Assembly (NCBI GenBank): GCA_031267575.1
Contig: JAIRYN010000047.1
Location: 62,001-126,000 of the forward strand
Origin: Synergistaceae bacterium
GTDB taxonomy: Bacteria; Synergistota; Synergistia; Synergistales; Aminobacteriaceae
Reading direction: 5' to 3'
DNA length: 64,000 bases
Shown: piece by piece, positions 1-9,111 of the stretch
How positions within the stretch are numbered: position 1 is the stretch's first letter
How the letters are laid out: the number at the start of each line of letters is the position of its first letter
Notes under the pieces: generated by a model
What the model saw: only the letters and a program-made list of their open reading frames with translations
The model's database searches: none
What the model was told of the DNA's origin: nothing
Position numbers and translations under genes: made by a program

Positions 1-1368
1 TTGATTTGCGATGAAGCCCACCACGCGCGTGCGCAAAGCTATGAGAAGATTCTCAAGAAAACGGGGTTTTTAGAGAACAACCTCAACAAACTCCTTCTCG
101 GAGTGACCGCTACGCCGTACCGAATGGATGGACGTGCTTTAGGTGGTGTTTTTGAGCATATCGTTTTCGAGCGCAGTCTTGTGACCATGATTCGAGAAGG
201 ATATTTGAGCGATGTCCGGTGTATTTCGGTCGGGACAAATTCCGACTTAGATAACGTGAGTATCCGCAACGGCGATTTTGCCAGCAACGAGCTAGCGTTA
301 GCGATTGATACTGTCTGCCGCAATCAAGTTATTGTAGATGCCTACAAAAACTATTGTATGGGGAAAAAGGCGGTTGCTTTCGGCGTTTCTGTAGAACATG
401 CGCAAAGCATCGCACGAGAATTCCAGTCCAACGGAATACCATGCGGAGTAATGTGGGGAAACATGGGGGCTGAGGAACGGAAAAAAGAGTTAGCGCGTTT
501 CGCGTCTGGAGAAGTCAAAGTTCTCTCCAATTGCATGTTGCTCACGGAAGGATTCGACGCACCTGACATTGATGCTATCCTGATGTCCCGTCCGACAAGA
601 AGCAAAGGACTCTATACACAGTGCGTGGGGCGCGGCTTGAGACTCGCTCCCGGAAAAAAAGAATGTCTCCTTCTGGATTTTGTAGACATTTCGAGGAAGC
701 ACGATTTGTGTAACCTGGGAACCCTGGTGGGGAGAAAAATAAAATCCGGTGAGTCTCTTCTTGAAGTCGTCGAAGAAGGGGAATGGAAAGATCGTGAGCC
801 GCAGTCCGGTCTAATCGTGATTCATAAGAATACCGAAGAGGTAGACCCTCTGAGGCGTGACCGCTTCCAGTGGATATCCTTCGGGAAAGGATACCGTTTA
901 CTCGTGAAGGATTTCGCAATCACGTGTGTTCCACACGACAACGGATATTTCGTTTTTCTTGTCCAAAAAGCAGGGAAAACAAGTGTCCTCGTCCAAAAGG
1001 CGGTCCCATTGGAGACGGCGATGGCGGCAGCCGAGAATTATGCCTGCAAAACCGTGCAATCGTTTTTCTTCGATCAGGGAGCAAAATGGCGCAAAGAGAA
1101 AGCATCGGACAAGCAATTACAACTACTCGACAATCTTCAGTTACCTCATAACCCCGTCATCTCAAAGGGAGAAGCAGCGAATTTACTCAATCAGCATTTC
1201 AATCAACCGGCGACGGAAAAGCAAGTGTGGTACTTGAATTTTCATAACCTCCATCCCTTCCCAGAGGTATTGAGCAAAAAGGAGGCGGGGCAAATCATTC
1301 AAAAATTCCGAGACGGAGAATTGCAGGAAGAAAAAGCTCTTGTTCCGCAGTATTCATCATTATCGTGA
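1..1368 (+). CDS. DEAD/DEAH-type superfamily II helicase, C-terminal part (5' end outside the window)
   Basis: The reading frame is open at the left edge, so the N-terminus with the Walker A motif is missing. The visible 455 residues start at motif II (DEAH at residues 4-7), continue through motif III-like TATP (36-39), and carry a helicase C domain ending in motif VI, QCVGRGLR (207-214). This order is typical of SF2 ATP-dependent helicases of the type III restriction/UvrB-like group. The last 100 residues look like a separate C-terminal extension. ATP-driven nucleic-acid remodelling is expected from the family; the substrate cannot be told. The TTG at base 1 is not a believable start. It ends in TGA and no gene follows for about 670 bp. 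Confidence 0.85.
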   Translation: MICDEAHHARAQSYEKILKKTGFLENNLNKLLLGVTATPYRMDGRALGGVFEHIVFERSLVTMIREGYLSDVRCISVGTNSDLDNVSIRNGDFASNELALAIDTVCRNQVIVDAYKNYCMGKKAVAFGVSVEHAQSIAREFQSNGIPCGVMWGNMGAEERKKELARFASGEVKVLSNCMLLTEGFDAPDIDAILMSRPTRSKGLYTQCVGRGLRLAPGKKECLLLDFVDISRKHDLCNLGTLVGRKIKSGESLLEVVEEGEWKDREPQSGLIVIHKNTEEVDPLRRDRFQWISFGKGYRLLVKDFAITCVPHDNGYFVFLVQKAGKTSVLVQKAVPLETAMAAAENYACKTVQSFFFDQGAKWRKEKASDKQLQLLDNLQLPHNPVISKGEAANLLNQHFNQPATEKQVWYLNFHNLHPFPEVLSKKEAGQIIQKFRDGELQEEKALVPQYSSLS

Positions 1369-2037
1369 TCGCGAACTCCCAACCCCAAACCCCGCTTGAC
1401 GACAGCTAATTCAAAGAAATTGTACTCCCTATAGAGCGCATAGAGCTTTTCCCTGGAAAGTTTGAGACTATGTGTCTGGCGTTGTGTGAATGTTATTTGT
1501 CTGTGATAATGTCCTCTCATAACCCGTCAGGGAAAATGTTCTCATAAAGCAAGAACAAGTGGCTTTGCTATTTGTGAGAACATATAACCAAAATTCCTGG
1601 TCTAATTATAGGTACACGTTATTAGCAACAATCCTAAATGCTTTGAAGATGAGCATGATTTCATCTCAAAGTAAATAAATCGGAAAACTATAAATCGGAA
1701 AACTATTGAAGGCAACGGAGGTAAAATTATTTGCCTGTTTAGCAAGTATCGCTATAAGTGTAGCTACTATAGCTATAGGAAAAAGAACGCTTGAACCCTT
1801 TTTTTGTAAAGTCTTAGCTTCATTTTTTTCAATTTTGGGGATAAACTTCCGCTTCAAGAATATACGTAGTTATTTCCTCAGATGTAGCCATAAGATAGCA
1901 TATTATAGGTGCATCTGAGGAAATAATCCATGCTGCTCCTTCTTATAAAATTAGCTTATATTTATAGTTTACAGCGCTTATTTATGACTATAATGCCTCA
2001 GTCCCTAGAAATTTTCCGAGGATTTTGGATATAAACA
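1369..2037. other. Gene-free AT-rich stretch
   Basis: I find no convincing gene. It holds a 15-bp direct repeat near 1678-1707 (aaatcggaaaactat, twice) and a perfect 15-bp inverted repeat (1870-1884 with 1912-1926). Short open frames on both strands have no ribosome binding site and low-complexity translations. Confidence 0.5.
1870..1926. repeat. Perfect 15-bp inverted repeat with 27-nt loop
   Basis: The arm TTATTTCCTCAGATG at 1870-1884 is the exact reverse complement of 1912-1926. There is no T-tract directly outside, so a rho-independent terminator is not obvious. It may be a remnant of a small mobile element or an RNA hairpin. Confidence 0.6.
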
Positions 2038-2598
2038 CTATCTTATGTAGTTTACTGTATTTCCTTTTCTAACTGCTGCTTCTGCTTTTGTTCCTTCTTT
2101 ATATCCTAGAGCTATCGCACACAAGGGTTTATATCCTTCCGGTAGGTCTAAATCTTTTAGGATTTGCATGTCAATCTCTGAATCTGCAAGTCGAGGTAAT
2201 CCACTTACCCAGCAAGAACCTATGTCCATGGATTCAGCAGCGATCATAATATTCTCGGCAGCAAGAGAACAATCAAAATCAGGAAACATAGCGCTTTGAT
2301 TACCAGAAATCACAATAACTGAAGGCGCGTGGAAATACAGATGAAATTTCTCGTCGTTAGCAAGTTGGCGTAAAAATGGCTCGTCTAATTCTTTGTAAAT
2401 CATCTTTACAGCTTGGGATATTCTATCTAGCAATACCTGATTCTGAACAACCGTAAAATGCCATGATTGCTGATTCGCTGCTGAGGGCGCATATTTTCCA
2501 GCTTCTAAAATTTCCTCAAGTTCAACATCCTTGATTTGTTCCAGCCTAAAATTCCGAACGCTTCGCCTATTTCTGATTACTAACAATGTCTCGTTCAT
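2038..2598 (-). CDS. Nitroreductase family protein
   Basis: The 186-residue product begins with the family N-terminal pattern RNRRSVRNF followed by ILEAGKYAPSAANQQ, the FMN-binding entry of nitroreductase-fold flavoproteins. The end holds a typical GSCWVSG segment and a C-terminal GYKEG. These enzymes are usually FMN-dependent NAD(P)H oxidoreductases acting on nitroaromatics, quinones or flavins; the substrate is unknown. I chose the ATG at 2598 because GGAGGA sits 7 bases upstream; the longer frame to 2667 lacks such a site. It stands alone. A second nitroreductase lies at 60771-61310. Confidence 0.85.
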   Translation of the reverse strand: MNETLLVIRNRRSVRNFRLEQIKDVELEEILEAGKYAPSAANQQSWHFTVVQNQVLLDRISQAVKMIYKELDEPFLRQLANDEKFHLYFHAPSVIVISGNQSAMFPDFDCSLAAENIMIAAESMDIGSCWVSGLPRLADSEIDMQILKDLDLPEGYKPLCAIALGYKEGTKAEAAVRKGNTVNYIR

Positions 2599-3111
2599 AA
2601 TATGATTCCTCCAATGTCGAAGATGTTGTACAAACATGTTATACTCGTGGTCGAAAACATTTGCCAAGTGATTAGGCTACTTTGTATAAGGGGCTTTCGC
2701 TCTTTGGCAAATCTCTCCGCTCGCGAATATATCCTACATAAATAGGTCACTTATCTAACCTATATATATATATTAAGTTACCATGAAGCCTAGCAATGTC
2801 AATAGACTCAAAATCATTGCGTGTGACAAATCGTTGCGTATGAGTGTCAAGCGTCTGAGAAAATGTCCTTTTCCGAATTGAGGCGTCCAAGTTCCAGATA
2901 CATATTAAACGCCTATTTTAAATATTTTTTATTTTTGGAATTAAATTCAAAATATTATAATACTTATAATTTATTAATTAATAAAATTGCTATGTACACT
3001 AATTACAATTGTTTATATCTAAACTATAATATTAGATTTTAATATTAATTTGTCATGACTATATTCACATTCTCATGATTTTCCTGATCATTATCACCAT
3101 TACGATTCTTA
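2599..3111. other. AT-rich intergenic region
   Basis: The 2900-3060 part is extremely AT-rich with runs such as tatatatatatatt near 2761-2775. No gene is supported. It probably holds the promoter of the nitroreductase gene and the decayed flank of the transposase at 3112. Confidence 0.5.
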
Positions 3112-3560
3112 CTAATATTCCTCCACGGATGATCGGGCGGCGATTTCTTGATTCTCAATAATCTCAATTCCACAGGTAAACAATCCTGGAGTGTTTACCA
3201 CAGACGCTCTATCCTTCCTTTCTATCCTTCCTTTCACTTGCGGCGTGTTCGTCCTGATGTGCTGAATACCTAGCTCTACCATCGCCTTACCAAAATTCGA
3301 CAGGGAGATTTGTACTCCGTCCAGTTCCTCATCCAGCGTCATTTTTTCTTTCGGTGAACGAAATATCGTATGTTTATCCGTGTAAATTTCCATAGGCACT
3401 CCATATCTCATTATCCCCTCCCTCATTCCCCTCCCTCATTGCCAAGCTGTATCCTTCTGCACACTCGTTTCGTGGAAACACTGCTCCAGTTACGATACTG
3501 GTCGCGTCATCAATCACGGCGTGCAGGGCAAAGCGTCCAAACTCTTTTCTAAGCCATTCA
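3112..3560 (-). pseudogene. Broken transposase (integrase-core fragment)
   Basis: Read right to left, the frame gives EWLRKEFGRFALHAVIDDA, a DDE integrase-core stretch with the catalytic Asp region, then is thrown out of frame and resumes as RYGVPMEIYTDKHTIF and KAMVELGIQHIRTNTPQVKG. This is typical of ISNCY/rve-type transposases. The frame break coincides with an exact 13-bp tandem duplication (3415-3427 and 3428-3440). A second 13-bp duplication (3209-3221 and 3222-3234) sits where the family resemblance ends after KGRIER. Both ends of the element are missing. This is certainly a non-functional remnant. Confidence 0.8.
3415..3440. repeat. Exact 13-bp tandem duplication that frameshifts the transposase
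   Basis: CCCCTCCCTCATT occurs twice with no gap. Removing one copy restores a continuous transposase reading frame, so the duplication is the likely inactivating event. Confidence 0.85.
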
Positions 3561-3605
3561 TATTATGGGAGGACATTATCACAGACGAACGACAAACACT
3601 AAGAA

Positions 3606-3639
3606 GATAGTTGACAAATCAACTGTTATCTATTATATT
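3606..3639 (+). promoter_or_regulatory. Promoter and probable MarR operator for the MarR-MATE operon
   Basis: TTGACA (3611-3616) and TATATT (3634-3639) are separated by 17 bp, an excellent vegetative promoter 20 bp before the MarR start. The -35 lies inside an inverted repeat, AGTTGA (3609-3614) with TCAACT (3619-3624), which extends imperfectly to 3606-3630. A repressor site over the -35 is the usual arrangement for MarR autoregulation (inference). Confidence 0.7.
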
Positions 3640-3659
3640 GTCCGCCAGAGGTGAATAAC

Positions 3660-4148
3660 ATGAAAAAGAGCATGATCAGAATCGTCACGATTCTATATAG
3701 GAAAAGCCAGTCTTATTTAAGCGTTGCGCTCAGCAAATATAACCTAACAACAGCGGAACAACCTTTTTTCGCGGCGTTACAGGTGTACGACGGTACTACT
3801 CAAGATGAACTCTCGGCACTTATCGGCGTTGACAAGTCAGCCACCGCCCGCACAGTAAAACTATTGGAAGGGAAAGGCTATGTTAAACGGGTGCAAGATG
3901 AAACTAACAGGCGGCAAAACAGAGTTTTTATAACGGATACAGCGAGAAGACTCTGGTTAAGTGTGGAACATGAACTGATTCATTTCAACGAACTTCTCAC
4001 ACAACATATCGACGCAGACAATCTAGAAATCACTTATAACACACTTTTGCAAATGGAAAAAAACGTCATTTATCTGTCTATAAATAAAAAAACTGCTGTT
4101 GAACAGGAGAGAGCAAGATATGGAAACGAAAACCGCCGCCGAAAATAA
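3660..4148 (+). CDS. MarR-family transcriptional regulator
   Basis: The 162-residue protein has a winged-helix DNA-binding core (TQDELSALIGVDKSATARTV, then LEGKGYVKRVQDETNRRQNR for the wing) flanked by helices for dimerisation, as in the MarR/SlyA family. ATG 3660 is preceded by AGAGGTG at 6 bases; a GTG at 3651 is an alternative. The last 29 bases overlap the MATE exporter gene, so the two are translated together. An inverted repeat over the promoter suggests it represses itself and the exporter until a ligand is sensed. The ligand is unknown. Confidence 0.88.
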   Translation: MKKSMIRIVTILYRKSQSYLSVALSKYNLTTAEQPFFAALQVYDGTTQDELSALIGVDKSATARTVKLLEGKGYVKRVQDETNRRQNRVFITDTARRLWLSVEHELIHFNELLTQHIDADNLEITYNTLLQMEKNVIYLSINKKTAVEQERARYGNENRRRK

Positions 4149-5505
4149 CCCACTTGGGTACGCACCTATTTCGAAGCTGATTATAAAGTTCGCGCTTCCG
4201 TCCATCATCAGCCTTCTTGTAAGCGCAGCCTATAATATCACAGATCAGATATTTATCGGTCAGGTCATCGGTATACTTGGGAACGCTGCGACAAATGTCG
4301 CGTTTCCACTCACTATACTGACGACCGCCCTGGCTCAGTTGATAGGAGTGGGAGCCGCCGCAAATTTCAATATTTCGATGGGAGCGAAAAAACAGGACAA
4401 AGTGGAGGGCATAGTCGGAACGGGACTAACACTTATCTCAGTCTGTGGTCCGTTACTTGCGGCATTTGTGTTTCTGCTGAAAACTCCGATACTCTTGCTG
4501 TGTGGAGCAACGGATAACGTGCTGCCTTATGCTGAATCATACCTTGGAATAACAGTAATTGGCCTGCCGTTTTTCCTGTTTTCCCAAGCGGCGAGCCAGC
4601 TTATACGCGCCGACGGAAGCCCAACATATTTTATGATGTCCAATCTCACCGGCGCGGTTCTGAATGTTTTCCTCGACTGGCTATTTATGTATCCGTTAGG
4701 TTGGGGAATACAAGGCGCTGCTGCGGCAACCGTAATCGGACAAATTGTTTCGTTCTTAATTTGCGTTCGGTACTTCACGCGATTTAAGGCATTTAAGATT
4801 AAACTTGAAACTTGTCGGATAAAATTATCATACGTTACCGATATAGCCAAACTTGGAACATCCAACTTCATTAATCATCTTATTATGATGGTTGTCAACA
4901 TTGTTATGAACAACACTCTTGCCTATTATGGTGCGCTCGCGGCATATGGCAGCGACATTCCTCTTGCCGTTTCCGGTGTCATTGCAAAACTTGACAGAAT
5001 ACTGATAGCGTTTACCGTTGGAATTGCGCAAGGCTGTCAGCCGATTCTTGGCTTCAATATGGGAGCAAAAAACTATGATAGGGTAAAAGGAACATACAAG
5101 AAGGCTCTTGTTGCAACGCTGTGCATTAGCATAATGGCATTTCTGGCATTTCAGTTATTCCCTCGGCAGATTGTCAGCATATTCGGCGTGGGTGACGAAC
5201 TCTACTTCAGTTTTGCGAAGCGTTATGTGCGTATCTTTATGCTGATGGTATGTGTTTATGGCGTACAGCCGCTGTCGGTCAATTTTTTTTCAGGCATTGG
5301 CAATGCGCGGCAGGGAATTATGCTTTCCTTATCTCGGCAGGGATTTTTCCTGCTTCCGTTACTGATGATTCTGCCGATGATGTTTGGGCTTGATGGTGTT
5401 CTGTACGCTGGCCCGATAGCTGATTCGCTCGCCTGCGCTTTATCATTGGCGATGGTTTTCAAGAATTTCAAAGAGTTGGCGGTTTGGAATATGAATAAGG
5501 TGTAG
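4120..5505 (+). CDS. MATE-family multidrug/sodium antiporter
   Basis: This 461-residue polytopic membrane protein shows the two-fold MATE architecture. The N-half begins with the family signature KFALPSIISLLVSAAYNITD and QIFIGQVIG. The C-half repeats the pattern near ILIAFTVGIAQGCQPILGFN, with the conserved GxxQGxQPxxGFN motif. About 12 membrane segments are visible. MATE proteins export cationic drugs or metabolites against Na+ or H+. The start ATG 4120 has AGGAGAG upstream, and the gene overlaps the end of the marR-like gene. Confidence 0.92.
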   Translation: METKTAAENNPLGYAPISKLIIKFALPSIISLLVSAAYNITDQIFIGQVIGILGNAATNVAFPLTILTTALAQLIGVGAAANFNISMGAKKQDKVEGIVGTGLTLISVCGPLLAAFVFLLKTPILLLCGATDNVLPYAESYLGITVIGLPFFLFSQAASQLIRADGSPTYFMMSNLTGAVLNVFLDWLFMYPLGWGIQGAAAATVIGQIVSFLICVRYFTRFKAFKIKLETCRIKLSYVTDIAKLGTSNFINHLIMMVVNIVMNNTLAYYGALAAYGSDIPLAVSGVIAKLDRILIAFTVGIAQGCQPILGFNMGAKNYDRVKGTYKKALVATLCISIMAFLAFQLFPRQIVSIFGVGDELYFSFAKRYVRIFMLMVCVYGVQPLSVNFFSGIGNARQGIMLSLSRQGFFLLPLLMILPMMFGLDGVLYAGPIADSLACALSLAMVFKNFKELAVWNMNKV

Positions 5506-6133
5506 TGGATCCAACGTGTTGGTGCGCTTTCCTGAAGGCACTGATATCAACGTTTAAAATCTATTCATTAACACGTTCAGTCCACTATCGAATAAGGAGC
5601 GTATGCGCAAATAAATATTTATGCATTCTTTGCTATATCGTTTGTGAATCTTTTCGAGAAAACGATAGAGGCGTTTTCTCCGGAATGGGCGATAAAGTGA
5701 GAAGGCACGAGATATCGACTAAACTACATTAGAATCACGCGATACGAAAGAAACCCCGGAAGGCATCGTAAAAAACCAAAGGATTCTCCTCGTTCGAGCC
5801 TATGAAATAGAGGATATAAGTGCTGACTAATCCTTATGTTTGCATGGTCGACCCTACATCGTCGCCGAGGCACGGGTACTGCTGATCAACATAAAATACT
5901 GGCATATCGCTCGTCTCAGAGAACAGAAAAAGGCGGAAAACAAAGAAATCGACGCAGCAAAGCAAATCCGGCGAAAGTGAAATTACAACAGATTCCGCCG
6001 GATCAGTCAATTGAGGTTACGGATGCCTTGCCGTTTTGCTCCGAAGGAACCAGCCGCATCATCGGATCGTTGGGAATAAAAAGTGACAGTAGAAATAAAA
6101 CCAACAGCGAGACAAAAGCGCCTTAATGAAATT
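5506..6133. other. Gene-free stretch between convergent genes, with possible gene debris
   Basis: No intact gene is supported. Two frame remnants look protein-like: plus strand 5831-5980, ending KKAENKEIDAAKQIRRK and stop, and minus strand 6003-6122, hydrophobic. Both may be scraps of deleted transporter genes; neither can be assigned. Confidence 0.4.
6003..6122 (-). pseudogene. Possible C-terminal scrap of a membrane transporter
   Basis: Directly after the adenine-deaminase stop, a stop-bounded frame gives GAFVSLLVLFLLSLFIPN followed by a polar tail. This resembles the last transmembrane helix and cytosolic tail of a permease. It has no start codon or upstream part, so at most it is the remnant of a transporter that once closed the purine operon. 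The call is speculative. Confidence 0.3.
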
Positions 6134-7960
6134 TTAGTTTTCGATTATAGGCGGAAGGATCTTGAAATTTTCGACATCAATCAACCCTTTATCTGTCAGT
6201 TTCCATTTGGGGCTCGTCGATAACGCAAGAAAAGACAGGTGCATAAAGGGAGCGTGTAAAATTCCTCCCAATTGCTCACGTACTATCTTTTCCAACGACT
6301 CGGTTTTATCACTTACTTCACTGCCCGTGAGTTCATCCGTTATGAGTCCTCCAATCGGCAAGGGCAAGTCGTCAAGGATTTTTCCGTCCCTGGCGACAGT
6401 GATTCCGCCCCCCATTTGGATGACATGGTTGACGGCAACTATGATGTCTTTTAGGTTTGTTCCGGCCGCTATAATATTGTGAGTATCGTGAGCTACGCTT
6501 TCCGCGATAGCTCCGTGTTTGAGGCCCATGCCTGTAAGGAAACATTTTCCGATGTTTCCGTTGCGCCCATAGCGTTCGACACAACACATAAATAAGATAT
6601 CATTTTGTGGATCAGCCTGAACAATTCCCTTCTCGACCCGGAGTACAATCTCTTTTTTGTCGGTCAGATTTTGATCTGGAATGACGACGATACAGCGCCC
6701 CGTTACCTGCGTCGATTCCGAACTTATGGAGATGTCTTTTTCCACGACAGGTCCGCGCCTAACTGAATGTTTGACTGTATTGGGATACCGATAGGGTGGC
6801 ATCTCGATAAGTAATTTGCCATTTTTGGCGACCAACTCACCGCTCAGGAACACAGCGCTGACTTTCATCTCTGCTAGATTCTCAATAATAGCTAAATCGG
6901 CTCTCAGCCCTGGGGCGATCGCTCCTCTGTCCTGCAATCCAAAATAATTCGCAGGATTAATCGTCACCATCTGGATTGCCTCTACTGGGTCTACTCCTTC
7001 ACGGATTGTTCTTCGAACAATTTCATTCATATGACCGAGGTTTTGCAGGTCGCCCGCCATCATATCGTCTGTAGCGAGTATACATCTTCTGGAATCCATT
7101 CCGTCTTCCGTAACCGCCTTAATACACTCTGCCATATTCTTTTGGGTGGAACCTTCCCGCATAAATACATGAACACCTTGGCGGAGCTTTTCTACACATT
7201 CTGCCTTCGTCGTAGTCTCGTGACAGGACGTGCGCCCGCCAGTGGCAATAATATGCGCGGCCAATTCATTGCCGAATAAATCTGGAGCGTTACCGTCTAC
7301 AACGCGACCTATGCCGCGAGCATAAGTAGTAGACGCGACTAAATCCGTGATGATTTCCGGGGTGTTCTTGTAGACGTGTTTCGCTATGGAGAATCCTTGC
7401 AGCTCACCGATACCGATAATATTGGGATAGTTCAGCAATATTTCCATGTCTTTTGAATTCACGTCAACACCTGCTGTTTCTAATGCCGGACAATCCGGAG
7501 CGAGCGCGGGAACAACCAGACGAACATAATTGGGAACAGTTCCGGCCTCGTCGGCCATAGCCATCATGCCGACTGGTCCCAAGGCGTTGCCAATTTCATG
7601 AGGGTCCGCAATCAAAGTAGTTGTTCCTGAAGGAATAGATAGACGAGAAAATTCTGTTATGGTAAGCATACTGCTTTCGAAATGCATGTGAGAATCAATA
7701 AAACCAGGAGACACATACATTCCCTGAATATCGACCACAAGCGTATCGGGTCCTATCATGCTTTCTACATCGCCGGCCATGAGGAGATATGGTTTTTTTA
7801 TCGCAATGTCGGCCGGGTAAATTTCCCCTGTCAAAGTGTTGATGACGCTTCCGCCATGAAGTACCAGATCAGCGAAGCGATCATCCGACAACAACACGTC
7901 GATCAGGGCTCGGTAATCAAGAGCTTTTTTGATAGTTGTCACATTATTCAAGGGTTTCAC
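6134..7960 (-). CDS. Adenine-deaminase-family amidohydrolase (candidate 4-aminoimidazole deaminase)
   Basis: The 608-residue protein has the full adenine deaminase (Ade) layout: N-terminal beta sandwich, metal site HMH at 91-93 in IDSHMHFESS, PHEIGN with H121, GIGELQG with E186, H247 in SCHETTT, and the ATDD motif with D298/D299. The C-terminal domain contains SVAHDTHNI. Family members deaminate adenine to hypoxanthine using Fe/Mn. Here it is the last gene of the purine/BMC operon, 19 bp after the BMC-P gene. Deamination of either adenine or 4-aminoimidazole would fit, and the second is a required step of clostridial purine fermentation. The GTG start at 7960 has only a weak ribosome site. 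The family call is certain, the substrate is inference. Confidence 0.9.
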   Translation of the reverse strand: MKPLNNVTTIKKALDYRALIDVLLSDDRFADLVLHGGSVINTLTGEIYPADIAIKKPYLLMAGDVESMIGPDTLVVDIQGMYVSPGFIDSHMHFESSMLTITEFSRLSIPSGTTTLIADPHEIGNALGPVGMMAMADEAGTVPNYVRLVVPALAPDCPALETAGVDVNSKDMEILLNYPNIIGIGELQGFSIAKHVYKNTPEIITDLVASTTYARGIGRVVDGNAPDLFGNELAAHIIATGGRTSCHETTTKAECVEKLRQGVHVFMREGSTQKNMAECIKAVTEDGMDSRRCILATDDMMAGDLQNLGHMNEIVRRTIREGVDPVEAIQMVTINPANYFGLQDRGAIAPGLRADLAIIENLAEMKVSAVFLSGELVAKNGKLLIEMPPYRYPNTVKHSVRRGPVVEKDISISSESTQVTGRCIVVIPDQNLTDKKEIVLRVEKGIVQADPQNDILFMCCVERYGRNGNIGKCFLTGMGLKHGAIAESVAHDTHNIIAAGTNLKDIIVAVNHVIQMGGGITVARDGKILDDLPLPIGGLITDELTGSEVSDKTESLEKIVREQLGGILHAPFMHLSFLALSTSPKWKLTDKGLIDVENFKILPPIIEN

Positions 7961-7979
7961 TCTTTTCTTGGGTTATCGA

Positions 7980-8258
7980 TCATATCCAATGGTCGTTTGT
8001 CTCGAATTTATCAACGATTCCTATAATTGCGGCATCGGCAGCGGAATCTTTTTTGTTTAAAGCGTTGCGAGCAGCAGTTCCAGTTGCGAAAATAACCAAT
8101 TCGCCCACACCGGCTCCAACAGTATCGACCATCACTCGCGCTTCCTCAGTCGGGCGTAACGTCAAATTCAAAGGTTGTACGATCAACAACTTTGTTCCCA
8201 CAAGGGTGGTATCCTTACGGGTAGCGACAACAGTACCGACAATTCTCCCCACATACAT
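7980..8258 (-). CDS. BMC-P pentameric vertex protein (EutN/CcmL family)
   Basis: The 92-residue protein starts MYVGRIVGTVVATRK and contains VQPLN, VDTVGAGVGELVIFATGTAAR and ends with IIGIVD. These are the hallmarks of EutN/CcmL proteins that cap the vertices of bacterial microcompartments as pentamers. ATG 8258 is preceded by AAAGGA; a longer upstream frame overlaps the flavoprotein gene and lacks family similarity. It lies 25 bp after the flavoprotein gene and 19 bp before the adenine-deaminase-like gene, within one operon. It is the only BMC-P seen in the window. Confidence 0.93.
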   Translation of the reverse strand: MYVGRIVGTVVATRKDTTLVGTKLLIVQPLNLTLRPTEEARVMVDTVGAGVGELVIFATGTAARNALNKKDSAADAAIIGIVDKFETNDHWI

Positions 8259-8283
8259 GCTGAAACATTCCTTTCCAAAGGGC

Positions 8284-9111
8284 TCATGGCACCGTTTTGC
8301 GCAGTGTAATTCCCGCTTCTTTGGCCGCATCAGCGGCCAAAGAAGTAATAATCGCGTCACGCGGCAGATCCCAAGTTGTGTTTTTACCCTTGAAAGAGTA
8401 AATATCCCCTTGGGTAACGACCATTTTTTTCTGCCGCTTTTCTGATACGTGAAGTTCTTCCGGTTTGATTTCTTTATTAGAGTCTTTTTTAGTTGGGCAA
8501 GGATTTATCTTCACCAGCTCATCCAGAAGAACGGCCAAGTATTTTCCGTTTGGAACCGATTTGATGCCCATATTCCCCAAATTCACCGCATAAGTGGCGT
8601 AGAGGTCTTTTAATGTGTTGTTTTTCGAGGCAGTTCCGTTTAGCGTCTTCAGACAATCGAGATTCACATATACGTCTATGCCATGCCAGATAGCTTGCAA
8701 AATGATCTTCGCGCATGCCGTATCTTGCAATCCGAGCGCGAGCCTCGCAAGCGAATCTTGAGAACACGCGGCTACCACGTACTTCCACGTTGGCCGCACC
8801 TTGTCCACGACATTATCTTCCAAACAATACTTATATTGAGGTTTCCATTTTAAGCAGCTAATTATCTGTGAAGAGGCTACCGCCGCGACGCGGTATCCAA
8901 ATCTTGTCAAGGGATGCAGTACTCTAAAAAAAGGTAACGCTTCTTCTACAGATAAATCGGTAACGGCAAAGACAGAAGGTTTTCCGAAATCCTCATGGGC
9001 GTGCGCGTCCGACAAACCCTCCACATTTTGCCGTGTAACATCAACAATCGAGTGAGCGTAAGGGACAACTCGGGACAATATAGATTCCGTAAAAGACCTC
9101 TTATCCATCAT
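8284..9111 (-). CDS. BMC-associated flavoprotein-like protein
   Basis: I recognise this 275-residue protein only at fold level. The central part (about residues 50-160) reads like a flavoprotein (PF02441-type) Rossmann domain with alternating strands and helices. The C-terminal end AIITSLAADAAKEAGITL resembles the tail of flavoproteins found in many BMC loci. A Lys-rich linker (about 205-235) separates the parts and may be flexible. It sits between a BMC-H and the BMC-P gene, so a role inside or at the shell is likely, perhaps in flavin handling for the UbiX/UbiD pair (speculative). The start MM at 9109-9111 has no clear ribosome site and follows a 10-bp repeat tract. Confidence 0.6.
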   Translation of the reverse strand: MMDKRSFTESILSRVVPYAHSIVDVTRQNVEGLSDAHAHEDFGKPSVFAVTDLSVEEALPFFRVLHPLTRFGYRVAAVASSQIISCLKWKPQYKYCLEDNVVDKVRPTWKYVVAACSQDSLARLALGLQDTACAKIILQAIWHGIDVYVNLDCLKTLNGTASKNNTLKDLYATYAVNLGNMGIKSVPNGKYLAVLLDELVKINPCPTKKDSNKEIKPEELHVSEKRQKKMVVTQGDIYSFKGKNTTWDLPRDAIITSLAADAAKEAGITLRKTVP

